Origin: Cryptomeria japonica
Taxonomy: Eukaryota; Streptophyta; Pinopsida; Cupressales; Cupressaceae
Assembly (NCBI RefSeq): GCF_030272615.1
Contig: NC_081407.1
Span: 268,102,075 to 268,166,074, forward strand
Length of the DNA stretch: 64,000 nucleotides
Direction: 5' to 3'
How positions within the stretch are numbered: the stretch's first letter is position 1; each line of letters begins with the position of its first letter. Position numbers and translations under genes: made by a program. The notes beneath the pieces are model-generated. The model saw only the letters and a list, made by a program, of their open reading frames with translations, had not been told where the DNA came from and made no database searches. Shown here in pieces: positions 45,805 through 56,644 of this stretch.

Positions 45805-47262
45805 CTCAATGGCAGAGGATACCCACTGGAGTTTAAAATTGGTATGTGCAAAATCTTTGCCAATAAAGGTGAATTGATTGCAACTGGGAAGCGAACTAAA
45901 GGTAACATGTTTCATCTTAATCCTAAAGTCAGCAACTTTTTGATTTAAAAAATAGATGATAGTTGGCTTTGGCATAGGAATTTTTGTCATATAAACTTTG
46001 ATAACATTGTTAAAGTGAGTAAGTCCAAGACAGTGAGAGGTTTTCCTCAGTTAATCAAACCGATTAATGCTCTTTGCAAAGAATGTCAGTTAGGCAAGAT
46101 GACTTCTTCAACTTTCAAGAGAAAATACTTCTCAGTGGAGCATTTGTTAGATTTGGTGACCAATAAGAACAAAAAAACATTCAAGGTGACATATATTTCA
46201 TGATCCTCATTGATGATTGCTCAAGGATGATGTGGGTCACATTCTTGAAGGATAAGACTGAATCTTTTGGTAAGTTCAAGGCATTCAGGGCCTTAACTGA
46301 GAAAGAGAGCGGCAAGAAGATAAAATGTCTGAGAACATATCAAGGCAGTGAATTTACTTCTAAGGAATTCACTAGGTACTGTGATGAGAATGACATCAAA
46401 CGATAACTTTCTGCACCAAGGACACCACAACATAATGGTATCACAAAAAGGAACAACCGATTAGTGGTTGAAGCTACTAGGACAATGTTGATACAAGGAG
46501 GTGTAGTGGAAATATTTTGGAGAGAAGCTGTTAGTACAACTGTCTACACTATGAACTGAGTTCTGGTGAAAAGAGGTAAGGACAAGACCCCTTATGAATA
46601 TTGGTATGGAAGATCACTTGATGTTAGCTATTTTAAGATATTTGGAAGCAAATGTTTTAATAAGAGAGGTGATTACATTAGCAAATTTGAGGCTAAGAGT
46701 GATGAAGGCATATTTATTGGCTATTCCACCAAGAGTAAGGCCTACAAGTGTTTTAACAACCAGATACAAAGAATTGTTGAGGGTGTTGATGTTCGAGTGG
46801 ATGAATGTCTTGAAGTTTCAAAGGAAATCAGTTTGGAGAAGAAGGATTAAGATCCTTGAATTTTTTTTGGAACCAGAAACTGTGAAATCTGAAATCGACA
46901 AAGCAAATTTTGATGCACTTGTTCAACCGAAACAGATAAATTCAAAAGATGATGATAATGATGAAGCTGAACCTGATGATAATGATCATGTTATTCCTAG
47001 ATATGTGAGACTGAATCACAGTCCTGAGAAGATTATTGGGGATAAGGATACAAGAGTACTAACTAGGAGGAGAATAAGAGAGAACTCTTGCATGATCTCC
47101 ACCATTGAACCAATAATTGCTAAGGAGGCATTTGGTGATGATCATTAGGTTAAAGCTATGGAGGTGACATTGGATCAAATTGAGAAGAACAACTCTTGGA
47201 CCCTAGTACCCTGATCGGTAAACAAGAATGTTATAGGTACTAAATGGGTATTCAGGAACAAG
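45805..47262 (+). pseudogene. Copia GAG-pre-integrase and integrase, inactivated
   Basis: The pre-integrase zinc region reads WLWHRNFCHINFDNI...CKECQLGKM (45965-46099). In the integrase core, the segment after LLDLV that should hold HTDLCGP is deleted with a frameshift near 46157. The second catalytic Asp in RTDNGGEF is Tyr (RTYQGSEF, 46331), and the Glu in NGVAERKNR is Lys (NGITKRNNR, 46435). Thus all three DDE residues are gone. Stops at about 45946, 46201, 46405 and 46558 break it further. The tail to 47262 (SWTLVP, KWVFRNKLNEDG) leads into reverse transcriptase. Confidence 0.8.
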
Positions 47263-48385
47263 TTGAATGAAGATGGTGTTGTAATTCACAATAAGGCTAG
47301 GTTGGTTTGCAAGGGTTATGCACAAGAAGAAGGAGAAGATTATGACGAAACTTTTACACCAGTAGCAAGACTGGAAGGTGTCAGAACTTTACTTGCATTT
47401 GTAAATCATAAGAAGTTCAAAGTATACCAGATGGATGTTAAGTCTGCACTTTTCAATGGGATATTGGAAGAAGAAGTATACATAGAGCAACAAAATGGTT
47501 ATGCTTTGACTGATGAGAAAAACATGGTATACAGATTGCATAAGGCTTTATATGGATTAAAGAAAGCACCCATAGCATGGTATGAAAGACTTCATATACA
47601 TCTGATGAAGATAGGCTTTCTAAGAACCAGTGATGATAGTAACATATATCTCAAGTTTGAAGGAGATGAAATACTGGTTAGTGAAGTATTTGTTGATGAT
47701 ATCATATTTGGAGGTAATGATGTCATGAGCAATAGTTTTGCAGATGAAATGAAAAATGAGTTTGAAATGTCTTTAGTAGGGGAAATAAAAAATTTCATAG
47801 GCTTGCAGATACATCAAATGAAGAATGGTATTTTCATTACACAGTCTAAGTATGTGAAAGAGGTCTTGAAGACATTTGGCATGAGTGACTGTAAACTAGT
47901 TGGGACACCAATAGTTATAGGTTGTAAGTTGTCTAAGGAAGATGAATCTAAGTCTATTGATGAGAAGGAATACGGGTCAATGATTGGCAAATTACACTAT
48001 GTTGTTCACAACAGATCGAATATAGCCCATGTGGTTGGCATAGTTGCTAGATTCCAGAAGAATCCTAAGGAAACACATCTGATAGAAACCAAGAGAATTT
48101 TTAGATACCTGAAAGGTATTGTTGACTATGGATTATGGTATCCATATGGAGGAAACTTTGATTTGAAGGTGTACACAGATGCTGATTGGGAAAGAAATGT
48201 TGACGACCATAAAAGCACAACCGGTGGAGCATTCTTTCTTGGAGGAAGACTTGTTTCATGGAGTAGTAAGAAGCAAAGTTGTACTTCACAATCTACTGCT
48301 AAAGCTGAGTATGTTGCAGCTTACATGAATTGCACACAGGCTATTTGGATGAGACATATTTTGGAAGGTTTTAAGATGAAGATTT
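47263..48385 (+). pseudogene. Copia reverse transcriptase and partial RNase H
   Basis: Open for about 375 codons. Reverse transcriptase shows KARLVCKGYAQEEGEDYDETF, VYQMDVKSALFNG (catalytic Asp) and VFVDDIIFGGND (FVDD in place of YVDD). The connection is KLHYVVHNRSNIAHVVG. RNase H starts VYTDADWERNVDDHKSTTGG with SSKKQSCTSQSTAKAEY and is cut at 48385, after IWMRHILEGFKMKI, by a solo LTR. Compared with the ruined integrase this part is strikingly intact. Confidence 0.85.
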
Positions 48386-49897
48386 TGATAGTTCTGATAC
48401 TTAATATAAGTACAGATCCAATACCCAACAAGATGAGAGGGGGTGGGGGGTGAATCATACAAACTTAATCATCCATAAAAACATCAGATTCAACCTCGGT
48501 AACATATATATTAGTCATATAACCAAAAACTGTCAAACATGCAAACTCAAAAGCATATGAACAATATAAACCTCATAACACCAAATTTAACGTGGAAACC
48601 CAAATAGGGAAAAACCATTGTGGGATTTCGGACCCACTAAGAAATATACTCTTCTAGAGTATGCTCAGTTAAAAGCAAATCCTGTTAAAGATTACAAACA
48701 CATTGCTAGATGTGACCCGGTTAAGGGATTTCCCTCAAATATGTTAGGATCTTCAATTTGTTAGAAGTGACCTTGTCAAAGGATTTCAAACACTCAATCA
48801 GAATGTCACCTTGCTAGAGGATTTACATATAAGACTGTTAAGTCCACTCGGTTAAGAGATTTCCTGTCACTTTCACAAAATAACAGTAATAAAATTTGTC
48901 TGCAACTTCACATCTAAAATGCTAAAGCAGATTCCTATTTATTCAATACAATCTAGACATAAAACTAATCTTGTCTATCTGTTGGGCATCAATACTCTAT
49001 TATTCTAATAGGTCTTCAAGCTTCTATGCTCGGTAATCACTATGTAGCATCCATGTGCATACACTTGCCCGCATGCATTGTTTATCAACAGTTTCCTATT
49101 TATAAACAATCTTCTAACCACTTAATCTCCTTGATCACATTTCCCATGATCAATCATAGCCATCAGATCTTCAATCTTGTCCAAGTTCATTGTATCTTTC
49201 GATCTGAAGACATTTTACCCCGCCTTGGAACTTGCACATTCACCTTGGAACTTGTGTTAGGGTAATGCGGTTCAATCTAAGCTGTAGATCTTCCTGCCGA
49301 CTTTCCATTGCCTTAGATTCATTAACAAACTTCTTCCATGACTTACCAATCATTGATCTGCTCCAGCTCATCAGCTTCTTTCATTAAATATCACATGTAA
49401 ACATTTAATGCATTCTGTAATAGCTCGGTTGCAACTCGGTGAATACTAAACTTCACTCGGTAGACATTCTACCTTCATTAACCGACAACGATAACCTTAG
49501 GGTTTACCGACTAGGTTCTTTGCCTGATAACATAGTATAGTATTAACCTTTACATTTTACAACATATGTATGATGTTAAAACAATCTAAAACATCATGAT
49601 CTCATCATTGTCTGACTCGGTAGTAGTTGCCCATTGAATAACTTATCCCCTTATTCATCATATTCTTTCCTGTGTCCTTACCGACTTCTTTATAATCTTC
49701 ATATCATACTTCTCAAGATATGGCAACATCATACTGAATTAGAAAATCAATTTCTTGACATCAATGACAAAATAATAATATCAAGACAGTAAAACATCTT
49801 TAATCAGTTATGTCCATAATCATCAACAACCCTCTCAATATCCTTATTGAAATGTCCACAATCTTTCATTGTCTGTAATAATGTAATATTGCCAACA
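48386..49897 (-). mobile_element. Solo LTR inside copia RNase H
   Basis: It is 1512 bp, flanked by the identical 5-bp duplication GATTT (48381-48385 and 49898-49902). On the minus strand it starts TGTTGGCAATATT and ends AGAACTATCA. Within it, again on the minus strand, are a U5 hairpin motif (GGTTTTTCCCTATTTGGG, near 48612) and a C-rich CACCCCCCACCCCCTCTC. The U3 carries CTCGGT/ACCGAC repeats like those of the Gag-ORF2 element. The copia frame resumes at ISEPIKILCDN once the LTR and one GATTT are skipped. Confidence 0.85.
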
Positions 49898-50159
49898 GAT
49901 TTCAGAACCCATAAAGATTCTATGTGATAATACAAGAGCCATAAATATTTCTAAGAATCCTATTTTGCACAAATGAAGCAAACACATTGAATTGAAGTAT
50001 CATTTCTTGAAGAAAAAAGTGTAGAGCAAAGATGTTATCTTAGAGCATGTTTCTACCAAGGAGCAACTTGCAGATATTTTTACCAAACCTCTACCTAAGA
50101 CTACATTTGAGTATCTTAGAAGTCAACTAGGGGTTGTATCCCTTCACGAGGTTAGTTGA
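49898..50159 (+). pseudogene. Copia RNase H C-terminus
   Basis: The frame resumes with PIKILCDNTRAINISKNPI (49908), then HIELKYHFLKK and ILEHVSTKEQLADIFTKPL, and ends LGVVSLHEVS with TGA. This is the standard copia pol C-terminus. One stop lies near 49975. Confidence 0.85.
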
Positions 50160-50483
50160 GAATGATGTTGATTGCGTCAGTCCCTGAACTACTTTCAGAA
50201 TTTTACAGAAGGATTGGTGTAGTAGTGGAAGCTATTCCATAGGGGGAGCATTAAGTTGCAGATTATTGTTGTTGTACAGTGAAATTTACAAATTACATGA
50301 TTAACTTTCAATTTGGCATTGTTGTCAAAGGGGGAGAAGAATTATGTGATTATGAGGAGGAGAACCAGTAACAAGATGAAGACATGGAGAGCATGGTGAA
50401 TACTTGGTAATGTAAACCAGGATTCCTATTCGCAATCACAACAACAATCAATAGGCATTGATATTTGTATTGCCATCAATGCC
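50160..50483 (+). other. Copia 3' untranslated region
   Basis: Non-coding. It contains an extra polypurine-like TCAAAGGGGGAGAAG near 50327, before the true tract at 50484. Confidence 0.6.
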
Positions 50484-50495
50484 AAAGGGGGAGAT

Positions 50496-50660
50496 TGTTG
50501 GCATTTGCATGAAGATTGCATTAATGATATGTTATGTTGTCATTGATGTCAATTAATCGGTAATGATATTGCTGATATTGTTGTTATTATTGATATTGTC
50601 TTGTAACCGGTAGGAAGAGCTTTGTGAAGGACATTGTAAACCGATATGTAAGTTTGTGAG
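50496..50660 (+). repeat. Copia 3' LTR, truncated
   Basis: It starts TGTTGGCATTTGCATG directly after the polypurine tract. It contains AATCGGT, AACCGGT and AACCGAT motifs. It is cut at about 50660, where chromovirus integrase sequence begins. Confidence 0.75.
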
Positions 50661-50663
50661 CAG

Positions 50664-51587
50664 ACCTATTTTTCAAGGAAGTGGTAAGATTGCATGGATT
50701 ACCTAAGAGCATAGTTTCAGACAGAGACGCTAAGTTTGTTGGCTATTTTTGGAGAACACTTTGAAAGAAGATGAAGACAGATTTAAAGTTCAGTTCTACT
50801 TTTCACCCACAGACTGATGGACAGACATAAGTAGTTAACTGGAGTTTGGGAAACTTGTTGAGATATTTAGTAGGAGATAAAACTGGAAGTTGGGATTTGA
50901 TCCTTGAACAAGCAGAGTTTGCCTATAACAATTTAGTGAATAGAAGTACCGGAAAAATACCTTTTGAGATTGTTACCGAAGTGCATCCTAAAGGAATAGC
51001 ATAAATGAGAGACATTAGCAATGAAGACCGGAAGAGTTCAGAAGCAGAAGAATTTGCAGAGCACATGGCAACATTGCACATTCAAGTTAAACAACATTTG
51101 GAAGATATGAATAGCAAATACAAGGAGAAGGCAGATGAGAAGAGGAGACATAAGGAATTTAAAGTTGGCAATGAAGTAATGGTCTATTTGAGAAAAGAGA
51201 GATTCCTGGTTGGAACTTATAATAAGTTGCAGATGAAGAAGTTTGGACCCTGTAAGATCTTGAGAAAGTTTGGTTCTGAAAATGCATATGAAGTGGAGCT
51301 ACCAGATAGTCTAAGTATTTCACCTATATTCAACATTGCAGATCTTCATGAGTACCATGAACCAGAATTCAGTGAGGACAGTATTGCAGACTTGGAGAAA
51401 GAATTTCCTTGGAAGGAACCAGATCAGATTGAAGAGGTTTTGGACAATAGGATCGAGTGTAGTACCCGAAGTAGTCAGTACAAAGAATACCTTGTGAAGT
51501 GGATGAACATACCAGTGGAAGACTCATCTTGGATTTTTCAGGCAGAGGTACACCGCCTTGGCTTTCCTCTAACCCCAACAAAGTGAG
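50664..51587 (+). pseudogene. Chromovirus integrase C-terminal half with chromodomain
   Basis: It reads [21 protein letters not shown] (catalytic Asp), then STFHPQTDGQT followed by a TAA exactly where the catalytic Glu should be, then LLRYLVGDKTGSWDLILEQAEF. From 51005 the frame is open to 51587: a helical region, the GPY/F module (KKFGPCKILRKFGSENAYEV) and a chromodomain (QIEEVLDNRIEC, YLVKWMNIPVEDSSWI). The chromodomain places it in the chromovirus clade. Confidence 0.85.
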
Positions 51588-51616
51588 AGGCTCACTTTCT
51601 ATTAACCCTGGATGTC

Positions 51617-52355
51617 TGATGCAGGAGCATCCTGGGTTCATAGCAATATTGCATCAACCAAAAACATTTTCTTTTAGTTTGCAGTTTCCGTTTTTCTTTC
51701 TGTGTGTCCGGGTTTTGGCACACCGACTTCCTATGGAGTTGGATTCTTCTTGAAGACTTGATCACCCTGCTTTCTTTCTAACCGCATCTCATTTGGATCA
51801 CATTCTAACAATATATCGCTACCAGTTTTCCTTGACAGTTTCTTATTACCAGATTGTTTTGTTGTTTCCAGTTGCCTAAGACTTATTCTGGTGATCTATC
51901 GGAACCCATTTCGATGCTTGTGTAGCCTTGGACGTTGATATCGATGTTTCTTGCCATGTGGATGACCTTCAACGTTTCATCCTTTGGGATTTTTTAGAGG
52001 CCGACCTCATTCATTTCTGCACATTAGGTTTTTTATCCTTTTGGGCCGACCTGATCCTTTGGATCAATATATATTTGTAATCATGCTTTACAATGTGGTA
52101 AATCAATTCAAAGAAAAGGAGTATCAGAAAGATAGTGCTTAGAAGATAGATCTTTCGATTTGAGGTCCCTATGAGACCTATTCTACTAGGCCTGTGTCGG
52201 TATGTTGTAACCCGGTTGTTGCTAGTTGGATGTATTTGACTTTTATGCAATAAAACAAGTTGTTCTGCATTTTCCTCCATCATATCTGTGTGTTTCCGTT
52301 GTGTTAACTCTTGTTGACCGGTTTGGACTGATCTCTTTGAGGTCCCTCCTCATCA
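51617..52355 (+). repeat. Chromovirus 3' LTR
   Basis: It starts TGATGCAGGAGCATCC about 30 bp after the stop codon and ends CCTCCTCATCA (TGATG...CATCA ends). No primer site follows, as expected for a 3' LTR. Confidence 0.7.
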
Positions 52356-52455
52356 GTGACTGCTTTAGAGTCTATGGGCCTTATGGCCCCTAGCAATTGA
52401 TTCATTGTGTTGATACTCCCTTAGCTCTTGCAAGGTGTTCAACAAGTGCGAGATT

Positions 52456-53325
52456 TGTTGGGAAAATGGTGTCTCAACCTTGAATTTACATGAGGTTACT
52501 ATTTATAGTGTGTTTTCATTTGTGCACAAAATGGTGCAAAATTCTCCTTGAAGCTTTTGGTTGGCTAGATAAGCATTCTGGTAAAGTTACGTAGCAAGAT
52601 CACAACTAGTTTTGAAGATATTAATTTTTTTTCATTTTGGAGGGGTCCAATTAAAGGTTTAAATTTGATTTGAGTACTTTATAGGACCCTAAACACCTTG
52701 AAAAGTGGGCGTAAATGACATAGAATTTATGAGGCAATAGAGCACTTGGCGAGCTTTCTGGCGCTCCAAACGATTTGTCAATAGGACACACAGATCTCAA
52801 GTTATGGCCTCCGGAAGTTTGTACTCCTAAAATAGGAAATATAAAATACATCGAACACATAAATGAGTTGTAAAAGGGAGGGACACGTCATAGGGCATCT
52901 AGAAGGGAGATAAGGTTGGCTACACCTTATTGGGTGGTTTTATCCCATGGTTTTGTAATACCACTTAACAGTTTATTGTATTGTATCTCCTATATATGAG
53001 GTGTGTGAGATAGAGGTTGTGTGTAAGAGTCTTATGACTATTGAGTTACCTCTAAATATCTAATTAGTGGTACTCCTGGAAAGATATTTCTTGGCAAGTA
53101 TATTGTAATCTATTTTGATTGTTGAATAATATATTGGGCGGCTTTTGGAGTGTTGGGTTTTTCTCCCAAAAGGGTTTTCCCCACGTAAATCACGATGTTA
53201 TGGGTTGAATGTTATTATATCTATTTCTGCTTTTTGTAACTGTTGTAAAGATCTATAAAAGTTTTTGCATTACCCTCCTCTCAAGATTAGTGTAGGAATT
53301 TGTTCGGCTACTTAACTTCCTTACA
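52456..53325 (+). mobile_element. Probable solo LTR
   Basis: It starts TGTTGGGAAAATGG and ends AACTTCCTTACA. Flanks AGATT (52451-52455) and AAATT (53326-53330) differ at one base. U5-like motif TCTCCCAAAAGGGTTTTCC near 53160. A TATA-like TCCTATATATGAGG near 52987 supports plus orientation. Internal sequence is absent. Confidence 0.55.
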
Positions 53326-53439
53326 AAATTGAATAACTCTAATAAATATTAGAATGATTTCATTACGAATCAAAACATTTGAATCTTTAAAAAAATTGAA
53401 TAAATTCAAGAGATCTCCTCCTATTCTTTCTAGGTAGTC

Positions 53440-53940
53440 CTTGACTTTCAATGGTAATTGTTTTTCATGCAATAGATTTTAGACATAGAGCTAGTGAATG
53501 CAAAAGTCAAATAGGAAATCAATCCTTTAATGGAAATTATCACTATTGTAATATGTTTGGACATAAGCCAAGAAAATGTAGAATTAGGTTAAATTGGAAT
53601 AGATATGGAAATACAAGGTTTAACAGAGATGCAATCTTTCAATGTATATTGTTATGTTTGCAATGTATATGGGCACAAAGCCATTGAGTGTAGAGCAAAT
53701 AGGAGTTTTGGAAGAAGTAGAAATGGCAGAATGAATGCAATTAAATCATAACAAGTTTCAGTATGCTATAACAGTAATGAAATAGGACATATTGTGAAAC
53801 ATTGTACAAGAACTAATAAGAAGACAGTTGATAGAACAAAAGAGAATTGATATCAATCAAGAAAAAGAGAAAATGAAGATGACATGGATAAAGAAATTAG
53901 AAGATAAGAGTGAAGAGAATACTGAAGATGGATCCACACC
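53440..53940 (+). pseudogene. Multi-zinc-knuckle Gag remnant
   Basis: Four knuckles in shifting frames: CFSCNRF...HRASEC (about 53458-53500), YHYCNMFGHKPRKC (about 53538-53579; first Cys is Tyr), CYVCNVYGHKAIEC (53650-53691) and CYNSNEIGHIVKHC (53764-53805; second Cys is Ser). An acidic tail (KLEDKSEENTEDGS) follows to about 53940. The serial CX2CX4HX4C array parallels the five knuckles of the 29656..31008 gene. Confidence 0.7.
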
Positions 53941-54295
53941 TACTGTGGGTGTTGACCTTTCATCCGAAAACTAATTCAGACAACATTGTTTGAGGGGTAG
54001 AACTTAACGCATATTTTTTGTGTCTCCTTGTAGTTCATATGTTGAGTTGTTTTCAACATGACAAAAACTTGGAAGGTGATTCCGGTGGCTTTTGAGTAGA
54101 TTTGTTGATTTGGAACTCTTTATGTTGTCTCTAGTATATAGTGTATAGATTTTTAGAAACCCTAAGTGACAATTATTTATTGTTTTATCAAATTCATTTC
54201 ATGCAAATTACAAATGAGGAGTTGTTGAATGCAAAAATGAGAAAAGATATGATTGCATTGAATCAAAGGTATTTTAAAGTTTTGTGATCTTTCAA

Positions 54296-56225
54296 ATGGC
54301 TAGTTCTAATATTGTTAGTGTTCTTGTTGAGCCTCCTCAACCTATTCTCAGGACTCATCCATTTATTTCTGTGTTAGAAGACCATGTTGGTGCTTTTCAA
54401 TTATTCTCAATTAATTTATACATAAAGAGGATGTCTATTGTTACATTCATGTTCCTTTGGGTGGGAATGATCATAGCAAAATCAATGATTTTGAGAGAAT
54501 TCATCTAGTTGATTATTTGCAAAGGTTTAAACCTAATTATGCTAGTCTATGACACATGGTGTTGGATACATGGACAAATTTCCCTATGTTGTTTGATGAA
54601 GAGATAGTAAGGATTGTATTGAGAAGAATTCCTAACTATTTCTTATGGTTAGATCAACCATACCTAATTTCCAAGGAAGCCCTAAGGGATGTGACCAATT
54701 GATACTCTACTGAAAATGTCCCTATTCTGAAATCAGTGAAGAATGAAGAAGTGAACAACTTGACTGGAGTTGTATCTGATAAGCAAGCCCTCTAAATTGA
54801 CATTATATATTTAGGTCTGAGGTAAGCAACATGAGTATTTCGTACAAGGTGTATTTTAGAAATCAAGAAGGATCTTCCCCATCTACTATAGTGTGCGTGC
54901 CTTATCAAATGGTGAAGGAGAACAAGGATGATGACTTGTGTGAGCTCTTGAGGCGACAGTTCTAGACAACCTCCAAATGATGAAGGAAGAGAACTACCCT
55001 TTTCAATATGGCTCTCTTGTTGCTTGTTTGGTGTTCACTTTCTAAATGCAATGCCCATAATGAAAAATGTGGTGTGGAGAAAAGATATGTATGTTGGTGG
55101 CCAATTCAAAGAGTATTTGGATAATTTGGATGATAGTAGTGGTGATTGTTATAAGTTCTTTGTGGAACTCTGGAAGGAGATGATTAGCAGAAATAGAATT
55201 TCCCCGAATGTTGTAGAGTGGTATAAGAATGAGATTAATTTCATGGTTGATAAGGACAATTTCTCTATGGATGCTATAGTGTCGAGGACTTCATTGGTGT
55301 ATATGCTTCCCTATGAAGTATTTGAGGATGAATGCTTGGGTGTTGTTAAAATTCTTCTTAAATTTCTTAAAGCTATGAGTGTAGAAAGGCTCAAAAAAAT
55401 TTATGAGATCATGAGAAAATCTGGTGGTAAGAAAGTTGATTATGTTGGTGTGTCTTCAAGTGGAGATGTTACAAAAGCAAAAGGGACTCAGAAGTTATTT
55501 GAAAAGGCTTCTTTCTTTGTTTCTAAAGTATTGAACATACGAGTCTAGTTGAAAAAGGTGTAGACACTATAGTGGTGGAAATTGATGAAAGAGAACCAAA
55601 AAAAGGTGTTGTGAAAGAAGAAAAGATTGATGCTTCCCCTATTTCTTCTGGGGAAATTTCTCTTGAGATTGATAGGGTTCTTGATTTGATCGGATGACCT
55701 AATGGTCTGAAGGATGTTGGTAATAAATATCTTATTGTTCCTACATATGATCAGAATATTATTGAACGAGCATTTGTTGCTCATCTTCTCTAGAATAATT
55801 TTATTTCTAGTGATGTTTCAAACTTACTTTTCAAAGTGTTGGTGGAAATGATGATTGAGCGTATGGCTTCAAAAATTAATGAGAACAATGATCCAGATGA
55901 ATTGTGTATAGAGATAAATCTGGTAGAAAAGATGACAGAAAAGTGTGTAAGGGCATAGGAGAATCTTAAACTTAATTTGGAGAATTTCATAAAGGTGATT
56001 GATAATGTTGTATGGTTATATCATTATTGCTTGAGATGGCCTACTACAACGAACAAATTTAAGGATGAGATAGACTCTATCGATTCTAAACTCAATGAGT
56101 TGTCTTATTCATTTGATATCTATAAAGATGGTAATGGTGCTACAAGATCTAGGGTTTGTGATCTTCACTCTCAATTATTCCTTCTACAAAATCAAAGAGA
56201 TGGTTATATGAGACATTTTTTGTGA
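54296..56225 (+). pseudogene. ORF2 homologue, degraded
   Basis: It begins MASSNIVSVLVEPPQP at 54296 and runs through several shifts and stops. Matching blocks with the first copy: WLDQPYLISKEAL (near 54646) with WLAEQPFKIIKEI; LTGVVSDKQAL with LTGVESDCRGLKL; NRISPNVVEWYKNEINF (55190-55240) with NRYRIPPKLVEKYKDDICF. The longest open part is 55024..55548. The C-terminal part (55977..56225) is helical (EIDSIDSKLNELSYSF), as in the first copy. Function unknown. Conservation of the layout in a diverged copy shows this is a real gene family. Confidence 0.7.
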
Positions 56226-56644
56226 TCTGAAAGATGCAACAAAGTTGTAGTTGTCTTCATTTAATCGACTATTGACATATGTTGAAAAGGTAGAACGAAG
56301 CATACTGATATCTTTGATGTTGTGGTAAATTTGTGTCTTAAATGTGAGTGTCATAGCAAGATTTTATCTATTTCTATTTGTTCATGGGAATCTTCCCTTG
56401 TGGGTATTAAGAAACAATTGAAAAACATTTGGCCTTGTAAAGTATGATAATTCTATAGACATTGGTTGAGCAGGCCTTCTTCTATTTTTAAAGTGATTAT
56501 TTTTGGTAAGGGGAGTTATGGATATGTACAATTTATTTTGGCAAGAAGAGTTGTCCTTTGTCTTTGATGTCAAAGGGAGAGAGGTGTTTTGTAATTTTAT
56601 ATAAGAGAAGTATTTTTGTCTACATCAACGACAAAGGGGGAGAT
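56226..56644 (+). other. 3' untranslated region and polypurine tract
   Basis: No coding sequence. It has an extra TGTCAAAGGGAGAGAGG near 56570 and the final AAAGGGGGAGAT at 56633-56644. Confidence 0.6.

Larger units (their letters stand above)
45238..50495 (+). mobile_element. Ty1/copia element, 5'-truncated
   Basis: Order protease, GAG-pre-integrase, integrase, reverse transcriptase, RNase H (integrase before RT) marks Ty1/copia. The 5' LTR and most of gag are missing. The 3' end is normal: the RNase H frame ends VVSLHEVS at 50157, followed by untranslated sequence, polypurine tract AAAGGGGGAGAT (50484-50495) and LTR start TGTTGGCATTTGC. A solo LTR interrupts RNase H. Confidence 0.9.
50661..52355 (+). 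mobile_element. Chromovirus (Ty3/gypsy) 3' fragment
   Basis: The fragment runs from mid-integrase through a chromodomain to one LTR. Nothing upstream of the second catalytic Asp is present. Orientation is plus. Its left edge lies directly against the truncated copia LTR, so a deletion joined the two. Confidence 0.85.

Noticed and set aside
48101-48289. Antisense frames over copia pol, also 47592..47798
   Set aside because: Shadows of the strongly supported reverse transcriptase and RNase H frame.
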